64,000 nucleotides of DNA from Klebsormidium nitens (lineage: Eukaryota > Streptophyta > Klebsormidiophyceae > Klebsormidiales > Klebsormidiaceae), in contig DF237137.1 in NCBI GenBank assembly GCA_000708835.1, forward strand, positions 90,414-154,413. The letters run 5' to 3'. The notes beneath the pieces are model-generated. The model was not told the origin of the DNA. It did no database searches and worked only from the letters and a program-made list of their open reading frames with translations. The translations under genes and the position numbers were made by a program. This document shows, piece by piece, positions 46,701 to 57,000 of this stretch (its first letter is position 1; the number at the start of each line of letters is the position of its first letter).

Positions 46701-49429
46701 CTGCGACATAGAAGCAACAGAAGTCTTCTTCAGCGGAAGCTCGCTTATAATGTTGGAACACTGCTGTTGACATTAATGTTGGAGCAAGACCTAGCATGGA
46801 CCAATTCTTTCAATAGGAAGGGGCCTCTGAAAGAATCGCAGGTAAGGGCCGAATCGGAAGAGCTCGCAGAGCCTTCGTTTTGAACCCGCCACACCGTATT
46901 TGTTTTGGCCACTGAACATTATTACCCTGATGTCAGCAAAAAGCAACGAACTGATGCTCTATCATCGAGCTCAGAGTACGTAAAATCCAAGCGTAGTTCG
47001 AACCAAAGATTGAGACCCTGGTGCAGCATTGCAAGAAGCTCTCAACGGCTCTAGTAACTTTCCGGTTTGTAGTGGAGCCTTAGAGGCGGAGGCTTGACAG
47101 CATTGCTTTGGTGATGCCTTAGCAGCAATGAGGAATAAGCGCTGCTAATTGCAGCAAAGAGCGATCTCTAGGGCTTCGGCAGGAAGGATCGTGTCCTGCT
47201 TGTTGCTTTCCGCTTGTTTTTCGTTCTCAGCTCCTTCAATGATTGCAACTGTCTTGAAATTGAAACTATTCGACCCTATTCCAGGGCTTTCAAGGTCTCA
47301 CCTTGATGAAGATGGAGGACTGGTCGATCATAATCTCTTTAGCGAGCTTCCTGCGGGGCAAGTGTTGGGGACGTGTCAGTAGCGGTACGCATCAAGTGGA
47401 GCGCATTTGACTGAAGTGTAAAACAGACTGCCTATTGGGGAAAGCGACTTGTCAACAAACGCTCAACCACTGCAGTGCAACTCAGAAGCTTTTCCTGGAG
47501 ATCAGATTTGATGTTCTTCAAGGTCGGATACGAGACACAAAGGGAAGATCTATCCAAGTAGAGGATGTCAACGAAAGCTGAGGCGTACACTGCAAACAGT
47601 TTCAACACACCGATGGAGACTTGACTCTGTAATACCGATCTAAGAGGGTGCCACACCAAAGATTCACGAAGATACTCACGGGTCACTGACCAACACAACA
47701 TTCTCCCCCGCCAACTTGAACCCCGCAAAGCCCCCGTACTGCCTCGTCGTGTCCTCGATAAACCTGAGGGGATCCCCCGCCATCGCTAGTGCTGCGTCCC
47801 CTGACGGTCCTGGGGGCAGCCCTGGGGCGACAGGTGTCAGCAGGTTTTGCACCCGGGTTGCCGCGTCCTGAGCCGTTTCGACAGCGTTTTGTAAGCTGCG
47901 GACCTGAGGTAAGATGGGGGAGGGGTTAGCCTGAACTTGATCTGGTTGAGACCAAGGTTAGCTGGACCAAACCTACAACCAAACCTCAGGAATAAATTTG
48001 AGAATTTTGGGAGAAGGTTAGATTGGACCAAACCTTGAACCACACCTCAATGACAAGTTTGAGAATAGTCTGGGGTCAGCCAAAAAATGGCTTTCGAACC
48101 AAGGGCACATATGGGAGTCATTATTTTGTTAGTAGAACTCGACCGGAGTATGTTGTTTAAGAATGCACCACCTTGGAAGTTTGGTTGGAGTTGACCAGGG
48201 TGAGGCGGCCCAAGCCTAGCGGTCCGCGAATGTCAATGAGCGCACGAGCACAGCAGCTTTAAATGTGGGCCGTCAACAGGCTCCTTTCCGAGACCTCCCC
48301 ACTCTCAGAAAGGCAGGCAAACGAATCCTCAATTACTTTCTGGAAATGAATAATCCACAATTTTGCAAACCTGTCCCTAGAAATCCGCGGGCGGCACCAC
48401 CCTGTGTCCACGTTACAAAGAAGCCTTCTTCCTACACGGATTTGCCGTTTTATGTTGATTTGACATCATACCCACAGTCTCTGTGACTACCACCAACTAC
48501 ATTGCTCCCACCACCACTTGCAGCCCCTTTCAGCAGCCAAACACAAAATGCAATCTTTTCCTGAAGTCCCGCTAAGAACAGCTGATCAAAGTAAAACAGT
48601 CTTTGCCCAAAAAACTCCGCCAACATAGTAATAGACCACGAGAGACCAGGGAAGAGCTGGGACTGAGAACAGGCTGAGTCCAAAAAGAACTTCAGTCCAG
48701 CTTAAAATTGGATTCAAGTATAAGATCAGGAATAACCTAGGATTTGGGTGTAGTTAAGCCCCAGTTACTGACCTGCATCTTCCAGCTGACCGCCAGCAGC
48801 GCCTGGACCAGCTCAGTGTCCCCGGGACCAGGGCCGCTCACAAGCCCCGTCAGCGACTCCAGAGCGCGTCCAAGATTTGCCACGTCCGGCCACCACCCAT
48901 CGCCCGAAACTGAAATGTTCTCCGCTGCAGCTCCATTTGTTTCCATTCGAACAGCCTCCGATGGTTGATACGCTCTCGTGCTTTCCGTCCTGCTATTCCT
49001 GAGAGATTCTGCGTTTGCCTCTGAGACTTGCGTGTCTCTGACAGCTTGGCTGGGCGTGACTGAGGGGGTTTCTTCCTCATCAAAAATAGGCTGCCGCCGC
49101 CGCCGCCGGCTGCCAAGGCCCGCCAATTGTGAGCTAAGAGTCGAGGTGTCGGCCAATTCTTCCGTCACCGGAATGCTTGCGTCGTCCCTGCGCTTACGCC
49201 CACCTCTCTCTGGGAGCGCCTGTGCGGTGATTGAATTCAATCTCTTGCTAGCGGCATTCTGCTGGCAGCTTTTATTGACGCGGTGGTCAAAGATACATTG
49301 CAATGCTGGATAGCAGCAACTTTGAGCAGAAATGATACATAAGGACTGTGATGGCCAATTAGTGGCCGAGTTGAAAGAAACAGCATTGGGAGCTGCTGCG
49401 GAACAGAAAGTGCCGATGTGACTTGTCAT
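40725..49429 (-). CDS. Cytochrome P450 (CYP97-clan/CYP746-like) with long N-terminal extension
   Basis: Eleven exons join without phase error: 49429-48773, 47903-47680, 47350-47302, 46700-46566, 45348-45138, 44303-44131, 43753-43682, 43277-43135, 42680-42513, 41755-41617 and 40850-40725. They encode 698 aa. P450 landmarks appear in order: GTALFPGSSLAGNGLLVSDG with WKRQRRLSNPAF (helix C), GQETSAILLSW (helix I), ETMRLTPPAW (K helix ExxR), AESFDPDRW (PERF-like), PYGAGPRVCIGEGFAMMEG (haem Cys) and ITLRPDGPV at the end. The I helix has G-Q-E-T rather than A-G-x-[ED]-T. The first 219 residues come from one exon. They are low-complexity, with an RRRRR run and acidic patches, and replace the usual membrane anchor. 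They may hold a plastid transit peptide. The substrate cannot be told. The subfamily is a guess from the FPGSSLAGNGLL segment. Confidence 0.85.
41690..41910 (-). repeat. Exon-head echo in the P450 gene
   Basis: The acceptor and first about 60 bases of the haem exon (starting at 41755, reading AESFDPDRWLPGG) are repeated once upstream in the intron, with the boundary at about 41891, 136 bp away. The echo would still read ESFDPDRWLPG but lacks the downstream continuation. Confidence 0.8.
44408..44516. repeat. Two-copy tandem duplication, about 54-bp period, in a P450 intron
   Basis: Both units contain aagtaagtca, then gggaagggg or gggagga, then cacagtc-gtgaa. They are non-coding. Confidence 0.65.
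47935..48065. repeat. Two-copy tandem duplication, about 60-70 bp, in the first P450 intron
   Basis: Both units read ggttag-tggaccaaacct, then accaaacctca or accacacctca, then a-tttgagaat. They are non-coding and about 80% alike by eye. Confidence 0.6.
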
Positions 49430-49687
49430 CTCTGCACCAGAATGTGCGCGCTGGCTCTGTCAAAAGCTTTCAGAGTTGGAGGCGTGTTGAGGTTGTATGC
49501 AGATAACCTTGTCAATGCTATTGGCTGCGTCCCCTTCCCAACCATATGAGAATGCTCTTCCAAAACTAGGTACCTCACACGGGTGCTCATCTGCAACTTT
49601 GCTTCGTTCACTGGCCGTCAGTGAAGGCAGAAACTGACAAGCGCGCCCGCCGCCCCACCAAAATCGACGGTGACGTGAGCCTTCTTG

Positions 49688-49726
49688 AACCCACAAGTAC
49701 ATTCTTTGCCCGTACGCAGGTTTATA
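49688..49726 (+). promoter_or_regulatory. U6 snRNA promoter: USE-like element and TATA box
   Basis: cccacaagt (about 49690-49698) resembles the plant upstream sequence element RTCCCACATCG and sits near -60. tttata (49721-49726) lies at -29 to -24. The spacing fits plant U6 (RNA polymerase III) promoters. Confidence 0.7.
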
Positions 49727-49749
49727 GGGCCAAGTCTAACCCTGATTAC

Positions 49750-49851
49750 GTTCTTCGGAACACTCGATAAAATTGGAAAGATACAGAGAAGATTAGCATG
49801 GCCCCTGCGCAAGGATGACACGCACAAATCGAGAAATGGTCCAAATTTTTT
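49750..49851 (+). ncRNA. U6: U6 spliceosomal snRNA
   Basis: A 102-nt match to eukaryotic U6. The 5' hairpin is gttcttcggaac. The conserved core includes the ACAGAGA box (atacagagaagattagcatg) that pairs with the 5' splice site, and cccctgcgcaaggatgacac with the AGC-like catalytic/U4-pairing region. The 3' part reads aaatcgagaaatggtcca and ends in a T-run (pol III stop). It lies divergently about 320 bp upstream of the P450 start. Confidence 0.97.
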
Positions 49852-50631
49852 AGCTGTTTCGCCAATCAAGGCCTTCTTCCATCCTGCTCCCTCGAGGTTT
49901 GTAGAAACTTTTGGCGAGCACTAGCATTTAAGTACGCCAACTGGGATGCCAACAATCGAGTTGTACCTACAAGCGGTCAAAACGGACATGGGGCAGCGTC
50001 GCACAATAGCGAAATTGAGCCTATTCATACAACGGCCCGGGGTCAAGGACGGTTGCTACATCGAGGCAATATTAGAGCATCTATGATTGCTTTCCAAGCT
50101 ACAGTAGTTTTCTTATCTTCGTCTGCGGAAAGCTTGTGCACCGGCAGCAGATTCAATCAATCGTAGGCAGCGATCCGGTCAACATGTAACTTGAGAATTA
50201 GAATCGCAAAGCAGCATGAGAAGTACGAGCTTTGCAATAATTATAGTACGTTCAGAACAGTGGAGCATATATATACTGACATAGCAATCCATGTTTGTTT
50301 GATACAATATAAGCCAATTACTTAGCTTCTATATATCATCGCAGCGGTCACCCCATATGGCAAAGTTGGTCGTCATTTAGACATATCTTCGTGTGCTATA
50401 TATTCGGATATTACGTCATCATCTTCATGCTATGATCGGATGCTCATATGTTACATGATCAACTTCATGCTATTCGATCAGATCATCAGATGATCATTGG
50501 CATGCGTCGAACTTCAAGTATATACCATGGTATAATCAATGTTTGTTAACATCGATGCTTCAGTTGAAACCGGAACCTTTAACTCTTTGATGGCTGCGGC
50601 ACATCATATACACAGATCTTCTGTGACAAAT
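49852..50631. other. AT-rich intergenic region
   Basis: About 780 bp between U6 and the 3' end of TSR2. The part from 50200 to 50560 is distinctly AT-rich with many atatat and gatcat words. No gene is seen. Confidence 0.45.
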
Positions 50632-53361
50632 TTACGACGTCCTCGTTGACGCCCCTCTTCGTCGAGATCTCGTTGGGGCCATCTCCCACCCCTCCGCAAC
50701 TTCTTCTTCGCTCAATTTCGGGAGCGGCTCCGCTGGTGGCCGACTGTCCACTGGCGCTTCTACCTCCATCCCGTCTGCTGACATCGCGCTACTAGTTCCA
50801 GACCGCTCTTGGTGCTGTTCGGACGGACCTGCGTCTTCCATCCCGTCGACGCCCTCTGCCGGTTCTAAGGGCTCTGCTAAGTCGAGCTGCAGATGAAGAA
50901 TGGAGACTTCAGATAGAGAAGAGAAAGTTCAAGTTCGTAAGGAGTCGTCTGCCAGTCTCGGCAGAGGACAGCCGTCTACCAGTAACACTTAGATTGCCAC
51001 CAAGCAAAGTACGATGACAATAATACGACTAAGCTTGGCTCCGAAGGGGTGGCCCTAACAGGCGGGACATACGTGCGATGGCCTGAACAGTTGCGGCCTC
51101 ACCAACCTCTTTGAAAAGTACAATTAGGAACACAGATGCGACAGGATGATCTGCGCCTTGCCCCAATAGGAAACTATAGTTCACAGAAGGTGCACCCCAC
51201 CTTGCACAACCCATTCCTCAGGCAGTCAAAACTCTTGTGATACCTCGAGCACCAACGCCTTTATAGTCCTACCAAGGATCGGTGACCGAGAACACCTTGA
51301 CGAACCCGCTTCTTGTCGAAGTTCAAACCTCTCAAATTGGAGAGATACTATGTACTGGCCAGTCAAATTGGGGACTTAAACTTCGACTAAACCAAAGGAA
51401 CTCGGAAGCGTATCAAGGCACCCTGGGCGCCCTGAAAACGATGCTACTGCTTCTCAACGGCAAACTTGGCTGCTATCTGCAGAGTGGAAACCCTTCTCGG
51501 AAAGAAAACAACTCTTGAACGCGCAATCAACCCCCAGATTCGGCTGCCCCAAGCGGGCGAGACGCCTTTGGAGAGCAAAAACTCTACCGAAAACAGTGTA
51601 TCCGTCTGCTGCGAAATACTCTTATGAAGCTAAAAGCAGGCATGTGCCATATGTACTCGCTGCTCATCAATACAATTCCCCTCGCCTTTACTTTGCGGTC
51701 CGGGAAACAATGTTACGTTGCCGGTTCCTCACCTGGCTGCTCTGCGCCAGCGCCCCCCTCCCCTTTGCGGCAGTCGCCTGGAGCCGACGCACCTCATTGT
51801 AGTTGCCTTGCGCACAACCGGTGTACACACCCACCAGCAGCTCGGCGACCTGGGGCCAATTCGAGCAACCTCAGGACTTCTTCTAAAGTTATTTCTTATA
51901 ATAATAGAATCCTTCACTGTCCGAACGAGTCATGTCTTCTCCGAATCATGTCTTCCCCGATCTCAAGAGGTGCAGACTCAAACGGGAGTTCGCTAACACA
52001 TTCAAAGCGGAAACAAGATCAAAGTGTATGAAAGTGCAGAACAGTGGTTGCGCTGCCGCAAAGAATCTCTGGATGAAAGCACACTCCGATGGTTCACTCT
52101 GAGTTTGAACATGCTAGGGCCTCAGCTAACCATTCGCTTTCTAACCATTCGCTTTCATGCAGCACCCAACATCAGAGTTTGAAGAAGACTGCTAATGGGA
52201 AGTTTGTTCTTGACATTTCAGCCTTTGCTTTCCGAGCGGCCTTACCTCCAGTATGCTCCCATCCTCTGCCTCCGTGTTGAAGCCTTGGACCAAGGCATCA
52301 TCCAGCATAGGCTCCAAGTCATCAGAGTAGAATGGAGCTGCAAAAAGGGGGAACAAAGGGATTTGACCTTGAGAAACTAACCAAATCTGTGGCCCAGATG
52401 TTCACAGAAAGTTGGGTGTCAGCTAAACATCGAAAAACGCACATATGAGATTCCTCGACTGCCTACAATCTTCACAAGAAGAAAAGAAATGGTAAATGTA
52501 CGACAAGTGTGAGGTTTGACTGGTTTAGGGGGAAATGCGCATGCACCTAACTTCAGATTCGGGTTTGTAGGTTAATTTCAAGTTTGGGGCACAATTGCGC
52601 TTCAGAAAGCAATGCATGAGCAGGGCCTATGGAATCAAGGAAGGGGACCGCTAGATGATAGACGCTGCCCTCTTGATCTTGAGTTTCTGCAGCTCACCCT
52701 AGGGGGAAAAGGCCTGCGAATCACCTGATCATCATTCTAGTAGTTCCACCAACATTAAAAAAAGTTGATCAGAAGAAGGCAGACACTTCCGAGCAATAGA
52801 TGATCACAACAAACCTGAAGACATGATTGAATTCACCACAGTCTACAAGTGTGATTTTGACAGGACACCCTGCGGCCACATTATGCTGCTGCATATAGAG
52901 CTACTCTAGATGATTTGTTTTAGATAACCCTCGATAGACCCATATCTTGCAGGGTCATCATTACCAAAAGGCATCAGCAGACAAACCCTGCATCATTTCT
53001 GGACAGTCCGCGCACACTAACAGCGAAACGGGCTCAACTACCCACTGCCAACTTGTGCGCTGAACGACGGCACTATCCACAAGGCATCTGTTGAAGTTTC
53101 AATCAAACGTGTGAATTATTCCAAGGCCCTTTCAGAAAAAACAACACGTCACCACTCACGCTTGCCCCGATAGAACCAGTTCACGACATCCCCCTCTAGT
53201 TGCTTCAGCCTCTCCCGGCTTCTTGGGCCCCCCCACTCGTTCTCCACTGCCAGCTGCAATGCCGTCCAAGTACCCATGCACAAGCGAACGCCCTCCCGGA
53301 ACCAGGCGTCCTGCTCTGCAGGAGTGGGTGGCGCAACCACCGTGCCGCTGCGCAGCTCCAT
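50632..53361 (-). CDS. TSR2: Pre-rRNA-processing protein TSR2
   Basis: Four exons (53361-53160, 52337-52246, 51849-51733, 50886-50632) join in phase to 221 aa. Family motifs are complete: FREGVRLCMGTWTALQLAVE then NEWGG, DDLEPMLDDALVQGFNTEAE then DGS, and VAELLVGVYTGCAQGNYNEV. The C-terminal GWEMAPTRSRRR matches the DGW-x-x-V ending of the family. TSR2 is a chaperone for ribosomal protein eS26 and is needed for 20S pre-rRNA processing, in nucleus and cytosol. The C-terminal exon is acidic, as in yeast. The gene is head-to-head with NFS2. Confidence 0.9.
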
Positions 53362-54000
53362 AACTGCGAGCTAGCTACAACCTTATCACTGTGAGCTGAG
53401 GAGCCGGTGGCAACACCCACTCTCCCTGGTTGCCTGCCTGCAGAACTAAAAGATGGCCGGCAGAAGCCAGAGACACACACACACGAGCCAGAGAGAACTT
53501 GGACTTGAAGGTTGAAGAGCTCTCGATCAGTTGTGCTCAGCACGATGCATGTGTAGGATATGCTGCCATGGCAGGCTCTACACCGGTCGAGAGTGGTAAC
53601 AGTCACACCATCTCGTCAGATAGAATCCGACTGTGAACGGTAATGGTTTCGCTATTTAATGTACACTGCCAACAGGGCTATGACCTTGTTCTTCTTTCCC
53701 GAGCCCTGACTTTCCGTAGAACGCGGCGCTTGCATTACAAACTGAGTTGGCGAGAGTTCCATCTTCAACCTGAGACACGAAGCTCGCACTCCTCGTTGGT
53801 GGTTCATGCATCTAGGACTAGCTTTCAAGTTTCAGATCGCTGCTTCAGAGCAGACCAACACGTTCAGAGCAGAGAGCTGAGCAACTGCAAGGCGCCATTT
53901 GTGTGCCTTTTTGAGACCAGTACTTTCTCCAATCACAGGCTAATCTCTAAAAGGATCTTGTGAAGAAACCTACAAACTAGACTGGCCTTCTGTGCACACC
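53362..54000. promoter_or_regulatory. Divergent upstream region of TSR2 and NFS2
   Basis: About 640 bp separate the two start codons. It presumably holds both promoters and 5' UTRs. No TATA box or named motif stands out. Confidence 0.4.
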
Positions 54001-57000
54001 ATGGCCACGGCCCACGCTGCCTCTCGGGCAGCCCTTCTATCCCCCCCTCCTTGCAAAGCACGTCGCACCTCCCACAACCCTCATCCCAATGCTGCCGCCG
54101 CCAGGTGTTTCTCAGGCCCAGGGCAAATATCTCAGAGCTTCGATGGCACGCAGAAGCAGTTCTTGGGGGTGAGGTGGGATTCGTCTTGGGTTTTGAGAAG
54201 AAGCGCAATGCCGCCAGCTTGTAAGAGAGCCGCTGTGAGAGCGATAGCAGCTCCAGAGCGGGCGGCGGCGACGGTCTCGGCCCCGGCGAAGTCGCTGGGA
54301 GACGAGACGCGGCCTGACTTTGCTATTCTACACCAGGTCGGTGATTAGTTTATGGTTCTGTGATTTGTTGCCCACTTGGACAGCGGTGATGAAGTGTGTG
54401 GGTGTGTCATGTTGAGGGCGTATGTCAATTCTCAGCTCCGTATTCCCCAGATGGGCTGAGATCGTTACTTCCATACCCTCAAGTTATTGATGTACCGGAG
54501 CCCTGTTGTCTTTCAGTTATGTTGTTTTCAGGGTTCACTGAGTGGGTTGGTTCATAGCATTGCTGGAAAGGTCCTCGAAAGCAGCAGAACAACTAAAAAC
54601 CTCTTGTCAGGAATCTAAGGATTCGGAAGAATGATCCAAGAATGGATTCCTAGAATTGCGAAGACGTATGCATTGAAACTCTGACTGCACAAATTGAGGG
54701 GGCCATTCAGCTCCTCCCCCTTAACAAGGCTAACGGACAGAGGAGAGGAATTGGAAGTCGACACCTGCCAACTCATACTTGTAAGAACTGACAGGCTCGA
54801 GTGAGCCACTGTTGAGTGACAATGTCACTTCAACTTGCTCTTCTTCATAGACCAAGGGCAGCCTGCACAAACAGAGGAGATAGAATTGCAGACACGAAAG
54901 GGTGGAGTTTGACAAAGAGTCAAGTCCTTTACCTAAAAGAAAGCGTTGTTGTTCGGCATATGTACTTTATATACATAAAATACAGAATTTATCTTTATAT
55001 TTATTGCAGGAGGTGGAGGGCAACCCACTCGTGTACCTCGACAATGCGGCGACGTCACAAAAGCCACGCCAAGTGCTCCAAGCGCTTGAAAACTACTACA
55101 AAGGGTACAACTCAAATGTGCACCGGGGAACGCACAAGCTGAGCGCGATGGCCACCGACGAGTACGAGAAGGCGCGGATCAAAGTTGCAAAGTTCGTGAA
55201 CTCTCCAACCGACCGGCAGATTATCTTCACGCGGGGTGCGACGGAGGCGATCAATCTGGTGGCGTACAGTTGGGGGCTGAACAACCTGAAGGCGGGGGAC
55301 GAGGTGAGATTTAACACATTGATCTTTTGAACGGTTCGCTGCAAAAGAAACTTTTTGAGAATATCTCCAGTGGGAAATTTTCGGCAGGGTAGAGTTGGGG
55401 CTGATCAACACGAAGCCGGAGGACGAGGTGAGTGGTGACACCGTTAAGCTCTTGATCAAGTAGACCAAGCATTTTTCGTGTTGTGGTGTCAAGGCTGCTG
55501 ACCTTCTCTCTGGGGCTGACAACTGGCAAGAAACAGGAGGAGGTGGCTTGACTTGACACCGTTCTGGCAAGAGTCGAATGGCCTTGCTTCAACGAGTCTT
55601 TTTCTTGCTGGCCGATGCTGCTCATGGTTACACACAAGTTACACATGCTGGAGGCCTTCTCCAGCCGGTGCCTCAGATCATCGTCAACGTCAGCCGAGAA
55701 AGGCCACTTGTTCACACATACTGGCTGTGGGGATTGGCTTTGGGGACCTGCCAGGCAAAATATTCATTGTTGCGCAGATTTGACAGGCTAGTAAAGTTTC
55801 AGTGGCAGTCCCCGAACGGTGGGCTGGGAGATGTTGGTCAAGAGTTTCTCGGCCAACGCCGCCGTCAACGGCGGGCGAAAGTTGGCCGATCCGGCTGCTG
55901 AATGGAGCTCTTCCGGCATGTGTGACCAGTTTCAGGTTGTTTACATGGCTGTTCCCAAAAACACCTCAGGCTGGCACCAACGCTGCCCACCTTGCTCTTC
56001 CAAGATTGTCGAACTCAATCGGAGGCTAAGCAGGAGCGACCGTCATCAGGACTCAAAAGATGGCAAGGAGAAGGTTTGAGTTGTTTGGTGGGAAAATGAG
56101 TTCATTGTCACCTTGTTACGTACGAGACACTTCAATACGCCTGGACGAACCTAACCACTAGAGACCAAGTGAAAAGAAGCCTGGACAATGTCTATCCTGA
56201 AGATAGACTTTTCATAGCTTTTGCAGATTGTGCTGTCCTAGATGGAGCGACACAGCAATATTTACTTTCATGCTCTCAAATTCCTCACCAGAGACCGAGC
56301 GAAAGGCTCCCCTAGGAGCACTGCACTAGAAAACGGCTTTTTCTTTCCTGCGCATATTGTGCTAACCGGAACGGAGCTTCACATCAGCGACCTTTCTCTG
56401 GCACATTGGAGACCAAAGGAGAGTAGAAACTCTTCAAATCACTGTTGATATTCCACCATCTCTGCAGATCGTGTTGTCCCCAACGGATAACCACTGCAAG
56501 ATCCTAGTCTCACACTTGTCCGTACTCGCATCGAACGATCAAGTTTCATTTTGGACTACTTAGTCTCTCTATGTAAGAGACTGACTGATTACTTCTTTGC
56601 AGATCGTACTGTCCCAAATGGAGCACCACAGCAACATCGTGCCGTGGCAGCTGGTCGCTGAGAGGACGGGCGCACTCATCCGCTTTGTGGGCCTCACCGA
56701 GCACGAGCAACTAGACATGGAACAGTTTCGGAACGCGCTCAGCAACCGCACCAAGCTGGTGGCGGTCGTGCACGTCTCCAACACGCTCGGTGAGCGGCCG
56801 GCCGTAACGTCTGAATCCATTCGATGTCATGCATTGTTGGTTGAGTCTGCCTTGTCTACGAACTGCGTATTCCCTCAGGTTCCTCGTTCTCGTCTTCGTG
56901 GTTCCTGTGTTAGGCGCGGTCCGTGTGCGTCAGTTGTCTGTTTGAGGCCAGCAACGTGGCGGCTATTGGTTTCGCTTCACCAGCGTAGAACCAGAAGGAA

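Noticed and set aside
46840-46930. Candidate P450 exon between 47302 and 46700
   Set aside because: Joining 47350-47302 directly to 46700-46566 gives the expected IFIK-SGTALFPGSSL sequence, so an extra exon would disrupt the fold.
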